The notes below the pieces were generated by a model, which saw only the letters and a program-made list of their open reading frames with translations, made no database searches and had not been told where the DNA came from. Positions 25,939 to 33,530 of a DNA stretch of 64,000 bases are shown here, one piece after another. Location: positions 682,001 through 746,000 of the forward strand of contig NZ_FNKQ01000002.1 in assembly GCF_900100875.1 (NCBI RefSeq), given 5' to 3'. Both the position numbers and the translations under genes were made by a program. This DNA comes from Halopelagius longus. Its GTDB lineage: Archaea > Halobacteriota > Halobacteria > Halobacteriales > Haloferacaceae. The stretch's first letter is position 1; each line of letters begins with the position of its first letter.

Positions 25939-26172
25939 ATGACCGACCCGAAGCCGTTCCGCTTCGACACGGAGGTTCCGCCGGGCGAGAAGCGCCACCT
26001 CCGATACGAGGTGAGCGAGACGTACCTCGGCGACCCGGTCGAGATTCCGGTCGCGATACTCAACGGCGAACGCTGCCCGCTGTGTCACCCTGTCAGCGCG
26101 GACGAGACGACGTGCGCCGAGATAGAACGAGAGATAGACGCCGGGGAGTTTTCCGAACGCCCGTGGGCCTGA
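25939..26172 (+). pseudogene. Truncated succinylglutamate desuccinylase/aspartoacylase-like gene
   Basis: 77 codons. The first 45 residues (FDTEVPPGEKRHLRYEVSET then YLGDPVEIPVAILNGER) look like the start of haloarchaeal AstE/AspA-family proteins, which are several hundred residues long and continue into a zinc-binding HGDE-type motif. Here that continuation is missing: residues CPLCHPVSADETTC follow, and the frame stops inside a 60-bp tandem duplication. I read it as a remnant left by a deletion, although the tail keeps normal codon use and a short functional protein with a CxxC motif is possible. Family memory, not alignment, supports this. Confidence 0.5.
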
Positions 26173-26280
26173 AGAGCGGGTTTATCCGCTCGAACCGTCC
26201 ACGGCGTTCGGAGAGAGCGTCCGTGGGCCTGAAGAGCGGGTTTATCCGCTCGAACCGTCCACGGCGTTCGGAGAGAGCGT
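26161..26280. repeat. Perfect 60-bp tandem duplication containing a nested hairpin
   Basis: Bases 26161-26220 and 26221-26280 are identical over all 60 positions; a degenerate third start follows at 26281 (CCGCGGGCC). Each copy holds an outer inverted repeat CCGTGG/CCACGG (26161-26166 and 26199-26204 in copy one) enclosing an inner one GAGCGG/CCGCTC (26174-26179 and 26186-26191) with a six-base loop. The stop codon of the truncated gene lies in copy one. Between two convergent genes, it could act as a double terminator or structured element. Confidence 0.9.
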
Positions 26281-26311
26281 CCGCGGGCCCGACTGAGGGT
26301 ATCGGCCGCCC

Positions 26312-26827
26312 TCACTCCCCGTCGCCGCGAACCTCGTCCGCGACGCGCCGAATCGTCTCGTAGTCCTCGTCGCTGTAGGCGACGAAGCGAACGTCCGAGA
26401 GCGATTCGGGGTCGTAGTCGGCGATTTCCGTGGCGATTATCTGCGCGCCCTCCTCCAACGGGAACCCGGCGACGCCGCAGCCGAGTGCGGGGAGGACGAG
26501 CGACGAACAGCCGAGTTCGTCCGCCCGTTCGAGGCTGCTCCGCGTCGCGTCGCGGATGCTCTCGGCCGTGGCCTCCCCGTCGCCGAAGTGCGGCATCGCG
26601 GCGGCGTGGATGACGTGTTCGGCGTCCAACTCGTAGGCTTTCGTGACGGCCACGTCGCCCAAGTCGATGGGGCCGTTTCTGACCGCCGCGTCGTTCAACG
26701 CCTCGCCGCCCTCTCGACGGAGTGCGCCCGCGACGCCGGACCCCATGCGGAGGCTCGTTCCCGCGGCGTTGACTAGCGCGTCCGCCGACTGCTGGGCGAT
26801 GTCTCCCTGAACCACGGTGAACTCCAT
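26312..26827 (-). CDS. Macrodomain (Appr-1''-p processing) protein
   Basis: 171-residue stand-alone macrodomain. Core motifs: VVQGDIAQQSADALVNAAGTSL, the GSGVAGALRREGG loop, the HAAAMPH segment and ALGCGVAGFPLEEGAQII. Such domains bind ADP-ribose and remove it from proteins or process ADP-ribose-1''-phosphate and O-acetyl-ADP-ribose; which activity applies is uncertain. The ATG at 26827 is chosen over longer frames because it begins right at the fold. Divergent from the inositol phosphatase-like gene, with 111 bases between. Confidence 0.9.
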   Translation of the reverse strand: MEFTVVQGDIAQQSADALVNAAGTSLRMGSGVAGALRREGGEALNDAAVRNGPIDLGDVAVTKAYELDAEHVIHAAAMPHFGDGEATAESIRDATRSSLERADELGCSSLVLPALGCGVAGFPLEEGAQIIATEIADYDPESLSDVRFVAYSDEDYETIRRVADEVRGDGE

Positions 26828-26938
26828 AGCGGGCGTACGGGCCGACGGACGAAAAATGTCGGTGGGCGACGAGGTCCGGCGTCGGCGCGTTCGACGCTCG
26901 ACCGAACCGTTCTTGCCGCCGCGCGCCCGGCAACCGCT

Positions 26939-27811
26939 ATGGAGGAGAATCGTCCGAACGAGGGCCCCGGGGCGGACGTTCCCGACGCCGACGGACGACG
27001 TCCGTCGGGCCGCCGAGGTTCCCTCAGCGATGCCGACCCGACCCTCGACGAACTGGCGACGGTAGCGACGCGGGCCGTCCGCGCGAGCGGAGACTACCTC
27101 CGGGACGCGTTCCGCGGCGACGAACTCGACGCGGAGTACGGCACCGACGACGTGAAGGCCGACGCGGACCGCATCGCCGAGGAACGCATTCGATCCGTCC
27201 TCCGCGAGTCGTTCGCCGACCACGCCTTCCACGGCGAGGAGTCCGGCCGCGAGGGCGACCACCGCTTTCGGTGGGTCGTAGACCCCCTCGACGGCACGAA
27301 CAACTTCGCGTCGGGGCTCCCGTCGTTCGCCACCGCGGTCTGCGTACTCAGAGACGGCGACCCCGTCGTCTCGGCCATCTACGAACCCCTCCCGGACTCG
27401 CTGTACGTCGCTCGCCGCGGCGAGGGCGCGACGGTCAACGGCGAACGCATCGTCGCCGAGAGCGACGTTCCCCTCGACCGGGGAACCGTCTCGTTCGTCC
27501 GCGGCCTCTCGGCCGTCCGCGACCCGGAACTGAGGACCGTCGGCGACCGAATCGAGGCGGCCCTTCGGTCCCGGTGCAAGCGCGTCGTCCAGACGTGGTC
27601 GCCGTGCGTCGACTGGGGACTGCTGGCCCGCGGCGGCATCGAAGGCATCGTCTGCCTCCACCCGGAGGTGTACGAACAGCACGCGGGCGAACTCCTCGCC
27701 GAGGAGAGCGGCGTTCGCTCGCGCGGACGCGGCGTCGAGGGACTCTACGTCGGCGCGGGCGACGACGAGACGCTGTCGGAACTGCACGAGACGGTCGAAT
27801 CAGCCCGATAG
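26939..27811 (+). CDS. Inositol monophosphatase family protein
   Basis: 290 residues, with an unusual polar N-terminal extension of about 35. The Mg2+/phosphate site motifs are clear: FHGEESG, the WVVDPLDGTNNF signature (about residues 117-128), and a C-terminal variant WSPCVDWGLLARGG in place of the usual WDxAAG motif. Members include inositol-1-phosphatase, fructose-1,6-bisphosphatase and PAP phosphatase; the changed third motif suggests altered substrate choice. Single gene divergent from the macrodomain protein. Confidence 0.85.
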   Translation: MEENRPNEGPGADVPDADGRRPSGRRGSLSDADPTLDELATVATRAVRASGDYLRDAFRGDELDAEYGTDDVKADADRIAEERIRSVLRESFADHAFHGEESGREGDHRFRWVVDPLDGTNNFASGLPSFATAVCVLRDGDPVVSAIYEPLPDSLYVARRGEGATVNGERIVAESDVPLDRGTVSFVRGLSAVRDPELRTVGDRIEAALRSRCKRVVQTWSPCVDWGLLARGGIEGIVCLHPEVYEQHAGELLAEESGVRSRGRGVEGLYVGAGDDETLSELHETVESAR

Positions 27812-27881
27812 AGCCGTTTTTACTGCGGAAACGGAGCGGACGCCGCGGCCGAATGCACGTAGAGACACTCACCCGTAAACG

Positions 27882-27887
27882 TATAAT
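27882..27887 (+). promoter_or_regulatory. TATA box for the 83-residue protein
   Basis: TATAAT, 22-27 bases ahead of the ATG at 27909, in the spacing for a leaderless transcript. Confidence 0.5.
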
Positions 27888-27908
27888 CGCGACCCTCGTA
27901 GGACGCCT

Positions 27909-28160
27909 ATGGCGCGATTCCTTTCGGACCGAACGCGAGGCGGAGAACCGTCCGGCGACGGAAACGGCGTCGGAAGCGCACTTCGGTACGTCTCCCTCGG
28001 CGTCGCCCTCGGATTGGTCGTCGCAGGATGGGTCGCTCGCCGGTACCGCAGTCGGCGGACGGACGCCGAGTCGTCGGCGTGGGGTCGGCCGGAGGAGACC
28101 GACTCCGGGTCGCTCGTGTACGTCTGGCGACCGACGCGCGACGACGTCTCGCCGCGCTGA
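27909..28160 (+). CDS. Uncharacterised small single-helix protein
   Basis: 83 residues: a polar Gly/Arg-rich N-terminus, one hydrophobic helix near residues 25-43 (LRYVSLGVALGLVVAGWVA), a basic stop-transfer stretch RRYRSRR, and a polar C-terminus ending VYVWRPTRDDVSPR. I do not recognise a family. The strong TATA box supports that it is expressed. Neighbours give no clue. Confidence 0.6.
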   Translation: MARFLSDRTRGGEPSGDGNGVGSALRYVSLGVALGLVVAGWVARRYRSRRTDAESSAWGRPEETDSGSLVYVWRPTRDDVSPR

Positions 28161-28310
28161 ACCGCGTTTCGTATCTCCGACCGCTCCTCGGGAAGTGGAC
28201 CGTCGGCTCGTGATTCCTCGCGTAGCGCGGCGTAACGTCCCGCGGGCGAGTCGTCGGAGCCGACCCGCCCGTCCGCGACTCCTCCGCCCGCCGCCGAGCG
28301 AACGCGACGG

Positions 28311-28610
28311 TTACGGCTGTAGGTTCATCGACTCGGCGCGTTCGACGGCGAGGTCGGCGATCTCCTCGACGCTCGCGGCCGACTGGTCCGCGAGCACCCG
28401 CGTCAGCATCCCGAGCTGTTCGGTGGCCGCCTCCCGGAGTTCGCGTTCGTCCACGTCGTTTCCGAAGTAGTACTCGTTCGCGCCGTTCTCGTGCACCAGT
28501 CCGACGTACATCGAAATGGGCTCGCCCTCTTCGAGGGCGGCGATGGCCCGTTCTCGCACTCGCTCGAACTCGTCGTCCTCGGCGCCGTCTGCGTCTGCGT
28601 CGTCTCCCAT
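28311..28610 (-). CDS. Conserved haloarchaeal hypothetical protein (soluble, acidic)
   Basis: 99 residues, acidic and helical. Core segments ERVRERAIAALEEGEPISMYVGLVHENGANEYYFGNDV and then REAATEQLGMLTRVLADQSAAS look like a compact alpha/beta plus helical domain of a kind conserved among halophiles, for which I cannot give a function. It has an AT-rich TTTTGTAT on the minus strand upstream. It stands alone between two genes on the plus strand. Confidence 0.72.
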   Translation of the reverse strand: MGDDADADGAEDDEFERVRERAIAALEEGEPISMYVGLVHENGANEYYFGNDVDERELREAATEQLGMLTRVLADQSAASVEEIADLAVERAESMNLQP

Positions 28611-28719
28611 ACGTCGTCCTTTCCGGGGCCGGATACAAAACAGACCGGGCGCGACTCCTCGCCCGCGAGACCGGTCGGAAACCGGTAACGTTCAAACGGC
28701 GGCGAACGGAGGTGTGGGT

Positions 28720-29178
28720 ATGCTGGTCGATACCGCCGTCACGGTACTGCACGTTCTCACGGGCGCGTTGTGGGTCGGAAGCGTCGTCTTCGTCGCGGGC
28801 GCGATTCTCCCCGCCGCCGTCGGGGGGTCGCTCGACGCCGCCCCCCTCGAATCGATGTCCCGAACGCTCGTGGTGGGGTCCCGCGGCGCGTCCGTCGTGA
28901 TGTTTCTCACCGGCGGCCACCTCGCCGGGACGAGATACACAGTCGAGACGTTGACAGGAACCGGTCGTGGCCACCTCGTCCTCGCGATGCTCGCCCTCTG
29001 GTTGGTGCTCGCCGCCCTCGTCGAAGTCGGCAACGGACGACTCACCGACGGTCTGCAGGAGAAGCGCGTTCGAGCGCCCGCGAGAGACGCTCTCGGCGTC
29101 TTCCGCGCGGCGGCGGTCGTCGGCGTCCTCCTCCTCGTCGACGCCGGTCTGTTGGCGACGGGCGCGGCGTTCTACTGA
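28720..29178 (+). CDS. CopD-like four-helix membrane protein
   Basis: 152 residues with four hydrophobic helices. The start helix with TVLHVLTGALWVGSVVFVAGAI, carrying a histidine, and a second histidine in GGHLAGTRY resemble the CopD/DUF420-like group of small quinol- or copper-linked membrane proteins. The ATG at 28720 begins at the first helix, and the longer open frame upstream has no coding character. Function unproven; copper resistance and heme-binding roles are both possible. Confidence 0.7.
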   Translation: MLVDTAVTVLHVLTGALWVGSVVFVAGAILPAAVGGSLDAAPLESMSRTLVVGSRGASVVMFLTGGHLAGTRYTVETLTGTGRGHLVLAMLALWLVLAALVEVGNGRLTDGLQEKRVRAPARDALGVFRAAAVVGVLLLVDAGLLATGAAFY

Positions 29179-29238
29179 GATTACCTGTCACTATAGAGAG
29201 AACATACGGATACAGCGAAGAACATATAATCTGTCCGA

Positions 29239-29247
29239 TATTTTTAA
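29239..29247 (+). promoter_or_regulatory. TATA box for the 44-residue protein/phosphoesterase operon
   Basis: TATTTTTAA, 29-37 bases before the ATG at 29276. Just upstream CGGATACAG and CTGTCCG can pair imperfectly, so the T-run could also end transcription of the CopD-like gene. Confidence 0.5.
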
Positions 29248-29275
29248 CCCGCGTGCGGGAGCATCACCCGACGAG

Positions 29276-29410
29276 ATGCAAGGGGACGACACGCAGCGAA
29301 ACCATCGGAGCGACGCCCCGTTGACCATCGAACTCCGCGAGTCGGACGGGCGAATCGTCGTCCGCCGAGACACCGCGTTCGGAACGTACGAACGAACCGT
29401 CGAGCGATGA
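29276..29410 (+). CDS. Small hypothetical protein heading the phosphoesterase operon
   Basis: 44 residues; the second half (LTIELRESDGRIVVRRDTAF then GTYERTVER) reads as a pair of beta strands. The TATA box lies ahead of it, and its stop overlaps the metallophosphoesterase start in an ATGA, so it is probably translated as a coupled leader gene. I know of no function. Codon use is that of a normal halophile gene. Confidence 0.55.
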   Translation: MQGDDTQRNHRSDAPLTIELRESDGRIVVRRDTAFGTYERTVER

Positions 29411-30477
29411 GTTCCGACGCGCACCCCGACGACGGGTTCGAGCGCACCGATTCGGCCGCCGGACCGCTTCTCGCCCGCCTCTCTCGTCCGCTCTCCCCGA
29501 CGAGGACGCGCATCGCCGTCGTCGCGGACCCGCACGTGACGCCGACGGCGTCCGGGACGTGGAAGGCGTACCACCGGACCGAGACGCGACTCCGAACGGC
29601 CGTCGCCGCCGCCGACGACGCCGAGGCGGACCTGACGGTGTTTCTCGGCGACCTGACGCGGGACGGCCGCCCCGAGGAGTTCGCCTGCGCCGACGAGGTG
29701 CTCGGTGAGTTCGACGGCGAGTGGGTCGCCGTCCCCGGCAACCACGACGTGCCGAAGGCGTGGGACGACTACGAGACGCCGCCCGTCTCCGAGTTCGCCG
29801 ACCGGTACGCCGCGGAGACGCTTCCGTTCCGCGTCCGCGCCGGCGACGTGGACGTGTTCGGGTTAGACAGCGCAAGCGGCGACGGCGAACTCGACGAGTC
29901 CCACGAGGGCCTGATTCCGGACGCCCACCTCGAATGGCTGGACGAGTCCCTCGCGGACGCCGAGACGCCGGTCGTCGCCCTCCACCACAACCTGTTTCAC
30001 CCGCGGGAGCACACCGGCCCGTTCGCCGACGGCGACTTCTACCAACTGCGCAACGCCGAGGCCCTCCTCGAACTCCTCTCGGAGCGAGGCGTTCCGCTCG
30101 TCCTCTCGGGGCACATCCACTGGCCCGCGACGGCGCGGAAGCGCGGCGTTCGAGAGGTCATCGCGCCCGCGACGTGTTCGTACCCGCAGGCGATGCTTCT
30201 CGTCGACGTCGGCCCTTCGGGAACGGACGTCCGGATGGTCCCGCTCTCGGGCCCGAACGGGCGGGCGGAGGCGTACGAGTTGGCTCGCGACGGGAACGCC
30301 CACGGGCGGAGCATCGCGGCCCACGCCGCCGACGGCGCGCTCTCGGAGTCGAACGTCCCGTTCGCGGACGAGCGCGAACGGGCCCGGTCCGGCGAGAACG
30401 ACGCGGAGCCGACCCCCGCGAACCGTCGGACGCGACCCGACTACGACGACGTGCCGGAGGGGATTCGATGGCGCTGA
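29407..30477 (+). CDS. Calcineurin-like metallophosphoesterase
   Basis: 356 residues. All dimetal motifs are present in order: VVADPHV (D-x-H), FLGDLTRDG (GD), VPGNHDVP (GNHD), ALHHNLFH and SGHIHWPA (GH-x-H). After the catalytic domain (to about residue 275) comes a polar tail rich in Asp, Glu, Arg and Ala. Could act on cyclic nucleotides, nucleotides or phosphoesters of lipids; sequence does not decide. Coupled to the 44-residue protein upstream and overlapping the DUF7260-like gene by ten bases downstream, so a three-gene operon. Confidence 0.88.
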   Translation: MSSDAHPDDGFERTDSAAGPLLARLSRPLSPTRTRIAVVADPHVTPTASGTWKAYHRTETRLRTAVAAADDAEADLTVFLGDLTRDGRPEEFACADEVLGEFDGEWVAVPGNHDVPKAWDDYETPPVSEFADRYAAETLPFRVRAGDVDVFGLDSASGDGELDESHEGLIPDAHLEWLDESLADAETPVVALHHNLFHPREHTGPFADGDFYQLRNAEALLELLSERGVPLVLSGHIHWPATARKRGVREVIAPATCSYPQAMLLVDVGPSGTDVRMVPLSGPNGRAEAYELARDGNAHGRSIAAHAADGALSESNVPFADERERARSGENDAEPTPANRRTRPDYDDVPEGIRWR

Positions 30478-31232
30478 GGGGGACGCACCTCGACGACGCG
30501 AGGGAGTCGCTCGGGCGCGAACGGCGGCGGTGCGTGGACGAGAAGGCGGCGTTCCGGTCGTTCCGCTCCGCCGTTACCGACGTCCAACCGTCGACCGCCG
30601 CCGGGTCCGCGGCCGGACCCCTCGCGGTGAAGACGGTCGGTCGGGAGACGCCGCCGTCCCTCGACGCCGTACGGCGGGCGTACGAGCGGACGGTCATGGA
30701 GGTTCCCCACTACGAGGAGGAGTACGGCGACGCCTACCCCGAGAGCCTCGCCGCGGAGTTCGGCGACGAAATCGCCGCCGGGATGACCGCGGGGGCGGGG
30801 CTCTCGCCGGAACTGCGGCGGGCCGTCGTCTCCGCCGCCGCCAACGCCGTCCGCGAACGGCAGGAGTTCCTCGACCTGTTGGACGCGGAGTTCGAGTCGC
30901 TGGACGAAGTCGAGGACGGCGTCGAACTGGTCGTCGGTGAACTCTCCTCGTTGGACGACCGACCGCTCTCGGCCCGGTCGTTCGACGAACTCCTCGCTCT
31001 CCGCGAGGACGTCCTCGCCCTCCGAGACGAACTGGACGAACGCGCCTGGGAGCGCCAACGGACGCTCGCCGCCCACCGGCGCACCCTCTCGGGTCTGGTC
31101 CCGAGCGTGACGGAGTACCTCTATCACGACGTGGACTGCTCGCACCCCGGACTGGACGCACTCGCCTCTGCGCGTCGCCTCGTGGAGACGGCGCTCTCCC
31201 GCACCGACCGCGCCATCTCGACGACGGCGTAA
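30468..31232 (+). CDS. DUF7260-like coiled-coil protein
   Basis: 254 residues, soluble and strongly helical: long heptad-like stretches such as RQEFLDLLDAEFESLDEVEDGVELV and SFDELLALREDVLALRDELDERAWERQRTLAAHR suggest coiled coil in the C-terminal two thirds. It resembles the haloarchaeal DUF7260 proteins. The ATG at 30468 lies within the end of the metallophosphoesterase gene. Function unknown; its operon suggests work alongside that enzyme. Confidence 0.72.
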   Translation: MALRGTHLDDARESLGRERRRCVDEKAAFRSFRSAVTDVQPSTAAGSAAGPLAVKTVGRETPPSLDAVRRAYERTVMEVPHYEEEYGDAYPESLAAEFGDEIAAGMTAGAGLSPELRRAVVSAAANAVRERQEFLDLLDAEFESLDEVEDGVELVVGELSSLDDRPLSARSFDELLALREDVLALRDELDERAWERQRTLAAHRRTLSGLVPSVTEYLYHDVDCSHPGLDALASARRLVETALSRTDRAISTTA

Positions 31233-31263
31233 CGCGGCGCGGGCGGTCGGTCGCGGCCACACC

Positions 31264-31270
31264 TATTTAT
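31264..31270 (+). promoter_or_regulatory. TATA box for the leader peptide and PH-domain operon
   Basis: TATTTAT ends 24 bases before an ATG at 31294 and 83 bases before the ydbS-like start. The spacing is right for a leaderless transcript beginning at the short frame. Confidence 0.5.
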
Positions 31271-31293
31271 CCCACGAGGGGAAATTCTCGCCC

Positions 31294-31356
31294 ATGCGCA
31301 CCATCCCCGCCTCGCCCGCGTCCCGACAGGTAACCGACGGTCGCGCCCGACGATGA
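31294..31356 (+). CDS. Possible 20-residue leader peptide coupled to the PH-domain gene
   Basis: A short frame of 20 codons (MRTIPASPASR onwards, ending in Arg-Arg) begins exactly 24-30 bases after a TATA box and its TGA overlaps the ATG of the next gene as ATGA. That is the same coupling used by established gene pairs in this window. The peptide is Arg- and Ser-rich and not acidic, so it is more likely a translation leader than a working protein. Chance cannot be excluded at this length. Confidence 0.35.
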   Translation: MRTIPASPASRQVTDGRARR

Positions 31357-31820
31357 CGCGACTGCACCCCCGCGTCCAACTGCTGTGGGCCGGTCGCGCG
31401 GCGATCACCGCGGCGATACTCGGCGGCATCGCGTTCGCCGCCGTCCGCTTCTTCGCTCCGCCGTTTCTCCCCTCGTGGACGCCGTTCGCCGTCGGCGGCA
31501 CCATCCTCGTCCTCGGGGCCCTCCTCGCCGTCGCACGGTACCGGTCGTGGTCGTACGAAGTCCGCGACGACTCGCTGTACCTCGAACGCGGGGTGTTCAC
31601 CCGCGTCCGCACGGTGGTCCCGTTCGTCCGCATCCAACACGTCGACTCCGCCCGAAACCCCACCGAACGGTTCGTCGGACTGGCTCGAACCGTCGTCTAC
31701 ACGGCGGGCTCCCGCGGGGCCGACGTGACGGTGCCGGGACTCACGCTCGAGGGCGCGGAGGAACTGCAGGAGCGATTGAAGCGACTCGCCATCCGCTCCG
31801 AAGGCGAGGACGCGGTCTGA
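31353..31820 (+). CDS. YdbS-like PH-domain (bPH2) membrane protein
   Basis: 155 residues: two helices at about 12-35 and 43-63, then a bacterial PH-like domain with the RSWSYEVRDDSLYLERGVFTRVRTVVPFVRIQHVD-type core in outline. YdbS proteins are normally encoded with the larger YdbT protein, as here one base apart. Role in envelope stability or resistance to channel-forming peptides is known only loosely from bacteria. The start is placed by the ATGA overlap with the short upstream frame. Confidence 0.85.
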   Translation: MTRLHPRVQLLWAGRAAITAAILGGIAFAAVRFFAPPFLPSWTPFAVGGTILVLGALLAVARYRSWSYEVRDDSLYLERGVFTRVRTVVPFVRIQHVDSARNPTERFVGLARTVVYTAGSRGADVTVPGLTLEGAEELQERLKRLAIRSEGEDAV

Positions 31821-31821
31821 G

Positions 31822-33423
31822 ATGCCCGAACAGCGACTCTCGCCGCTGTCGGTTCCGTACCGCGTCATCCAGCGAGGCGGGAGCGTCCTCGCGTTCGTCG
31901 TGTTCGCCCTCGCCACGGGCGGGATGAACCTCCCGTTCGTCGGACTCGCCGGCCCCGCGGCGGTGGTCCTCGTCGTCGGCGGCGGCGTCGGCCTCCTAAT
32001 CGCGTACGAGGCGGCGTACTACCGCCTGTTCAGGTACGACCTCACCGCCGACACGCTCGACATCCACTCCGGCGTCGTCGCGCGGCGGACGCGCGAGATA
32101 CCGCTCCGGCGCATCCAGAACGTCGATATCGCTCGGAACGTCGTCCAGCGAGCGGTCGGCATCGCGGCGGTGAACTTCGAGACGGCGGGCGGAAGCGGCA
32201 CCGAGGCGCAACTCCGCTACGTCTCCTTCGAGGAGGCAAAACGCCTCCAGCGAGAGTTGCCGCGCCTCAAGCGCGGCGAGGACGTCGCCGAGGAGACTCC
32301 CACGCCGACGGAGGAACTGTTCTCCCTCGACGACCGGGAACTCGCGATTTTGGGCGCGCTCTCGTTCGACTTCCGCATCCCCGGCGCGGTGTTCATCTTC
32401 GCCTCGGGGTCGGTCCCGTTCGTCACGTCGCTCCTGCCGGACGCGTTCGGGTTCCCCACCGCCGTCGTCGGCGTCGTCGTCCTCGTCGTCGCCGCGGTGC
32501 TCGTCTCGTGGCTGGCCGGCGCGACGGTGGCCGTCGTCAACTACTACGGCTTCCGCCTCGTGCGGTCGGAGGACGAACTCCAGTACGAACGCGGACTGCT
32601 CCAACGGTACGACGGATCTATTCCGTTCGACAAGGTGCAGACGCTGACCGTCGCGGACAACCCCCTGAAGCGGTGGGCGGGGTACGCGACGCTCCTCATC
32701 GAGACGGCGGGGCACGGGCCGGGCGGCAACGAGAACGGCCGCGGGTCCGAGGCGGCGATTCCCCTCGCGCGCCGGGAGCGAATCGACTCGCTCGTGAACG
32801 ACATCGAACACGTCGGGTCGCCGGCGTTCGAACGCCCGCCGAAGCGGACCCGACGCCGGTACGCCGCGCGCTACCTCATCGCGCTGTCGGTTCTCACCGG
32901 CGTGCTGTACGCCGCAAACACCGTCTTCGGCGGGATTCCGTGGTACTGGACCGGTCTCGTCCTGCCGGCGATTCCCGTCGCGGCGCACTACAAGTGGAAG
33001 CACCGCGGCTACTGGCTCGGACCCGACCACGTCGTCACGCGAAACGGCGTGTTGAAGCGCGAGACGAAGTTCGTCCCGTACTACCGCATCCAGACGGTCA
33101 TCGACACCCGGACGATATTCCAGCGTCGCCTCCGCCTCGCCACCGTCACCATCGACACCGCGGGGTCGCTCTCGATAGGCGGGAGCGACGCCGCGGCGGT
33201 CGATATCGACGCAGAGTCCGCCGACCAACTCCGAGAGGAACTCGACGACCGACTCATCGCCGCCCGCGCCGCCCGGCAGGCCGAACAGCGCCGAGCGAAA
33301 CGGGCCGCCGCGGAGGCGGAACTCGAAGCGGAGGACGAATCCGAAGGCGAGGGAGAATCCGAAGTCGGGGGCGACGACGACGGCGACTCGGTACCCCCGA
33401 GTGAGACGCGGGACGACGGGTAG
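31822..33423 (+). CDS. YdbT-like protein with repeated PH (bPH2) domains
   Basis: 533 residues. Three bPH2 units, each after helices: the first near residues 70-140 (EIPLRRIQNVDIARN), the second around 250-310 (SIPFDKVQTLTVADNPLKRW) and the third around 405-475 (KFVPYYRIQTVIDTRT). Helix pairs separate them, as in YdbT. The C-terminus is a long charged tail rich in Glu. Forms a pair with the YdbS-like protein, with one base between stop and start. Convergent with dabA. Confidence 0.87.
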   Translation: MPEQRLSPLSVPYRVIQRGGSVLAFVVFALATGGMNLPFVGLAGPAAVVLVVGGGVGLLIAYEAAYYRLFRYDLTADTLDIHSGVVARRTREIPLRRIQNVDIARNVVQRAVGIAAVNFETAGGSGTEAQLRYVSFEEAKRLQRELPRLKRGEDVAEETPTPTEELFSLDDRELAILGALSFDFRIPGAVFIFASGSVPFVTSLLPDAFGFPTAVVGVVVLVVAAVLVSWLAGATVAVVNYYGFRLVRSEDELQYERGLLQRYDGSIPFDKVQTLTVADNPLKRWAGYATLLIETAGHGPGGNENGRGSEAAIPLARRERIDSLVNDIEHVGSPAFERPPKRTRRRYAARYLIALSVLTGVLYAANTVFGGIPWYWTGLVLPAIPVAAHYKWKHRGYWLGPDHVVTRNGVLKRETKFVPYYRIQTVIDTRTIFQRRLRLATVTIDTAGSLSIGGSDAAAVDIDAESADQLREELDDRLIAARAARQAEQRRAKRAAAEAELEAEDESEGEGESEVGGDDDGDSVPPSETRDDG

Positions 33424-33530
33424 GCGGTCCGAGAGCGTCGGGCGCGGCGAGTTCACCTCCCTCCCGGAGCGTTCGTGGTGAAGACAGCGTACCGCCCGCA
33501 GTCCGTTCGCTCGCGGCGGATTCGCGCCGG

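Noticed and set aside
26082-26363. Frame crossing both 60-bp repeats
   Set aside because: It runs through the hairpins and into the macrodomain gene on the other strand; the product is a repeat-encoded basic peptide with no support.
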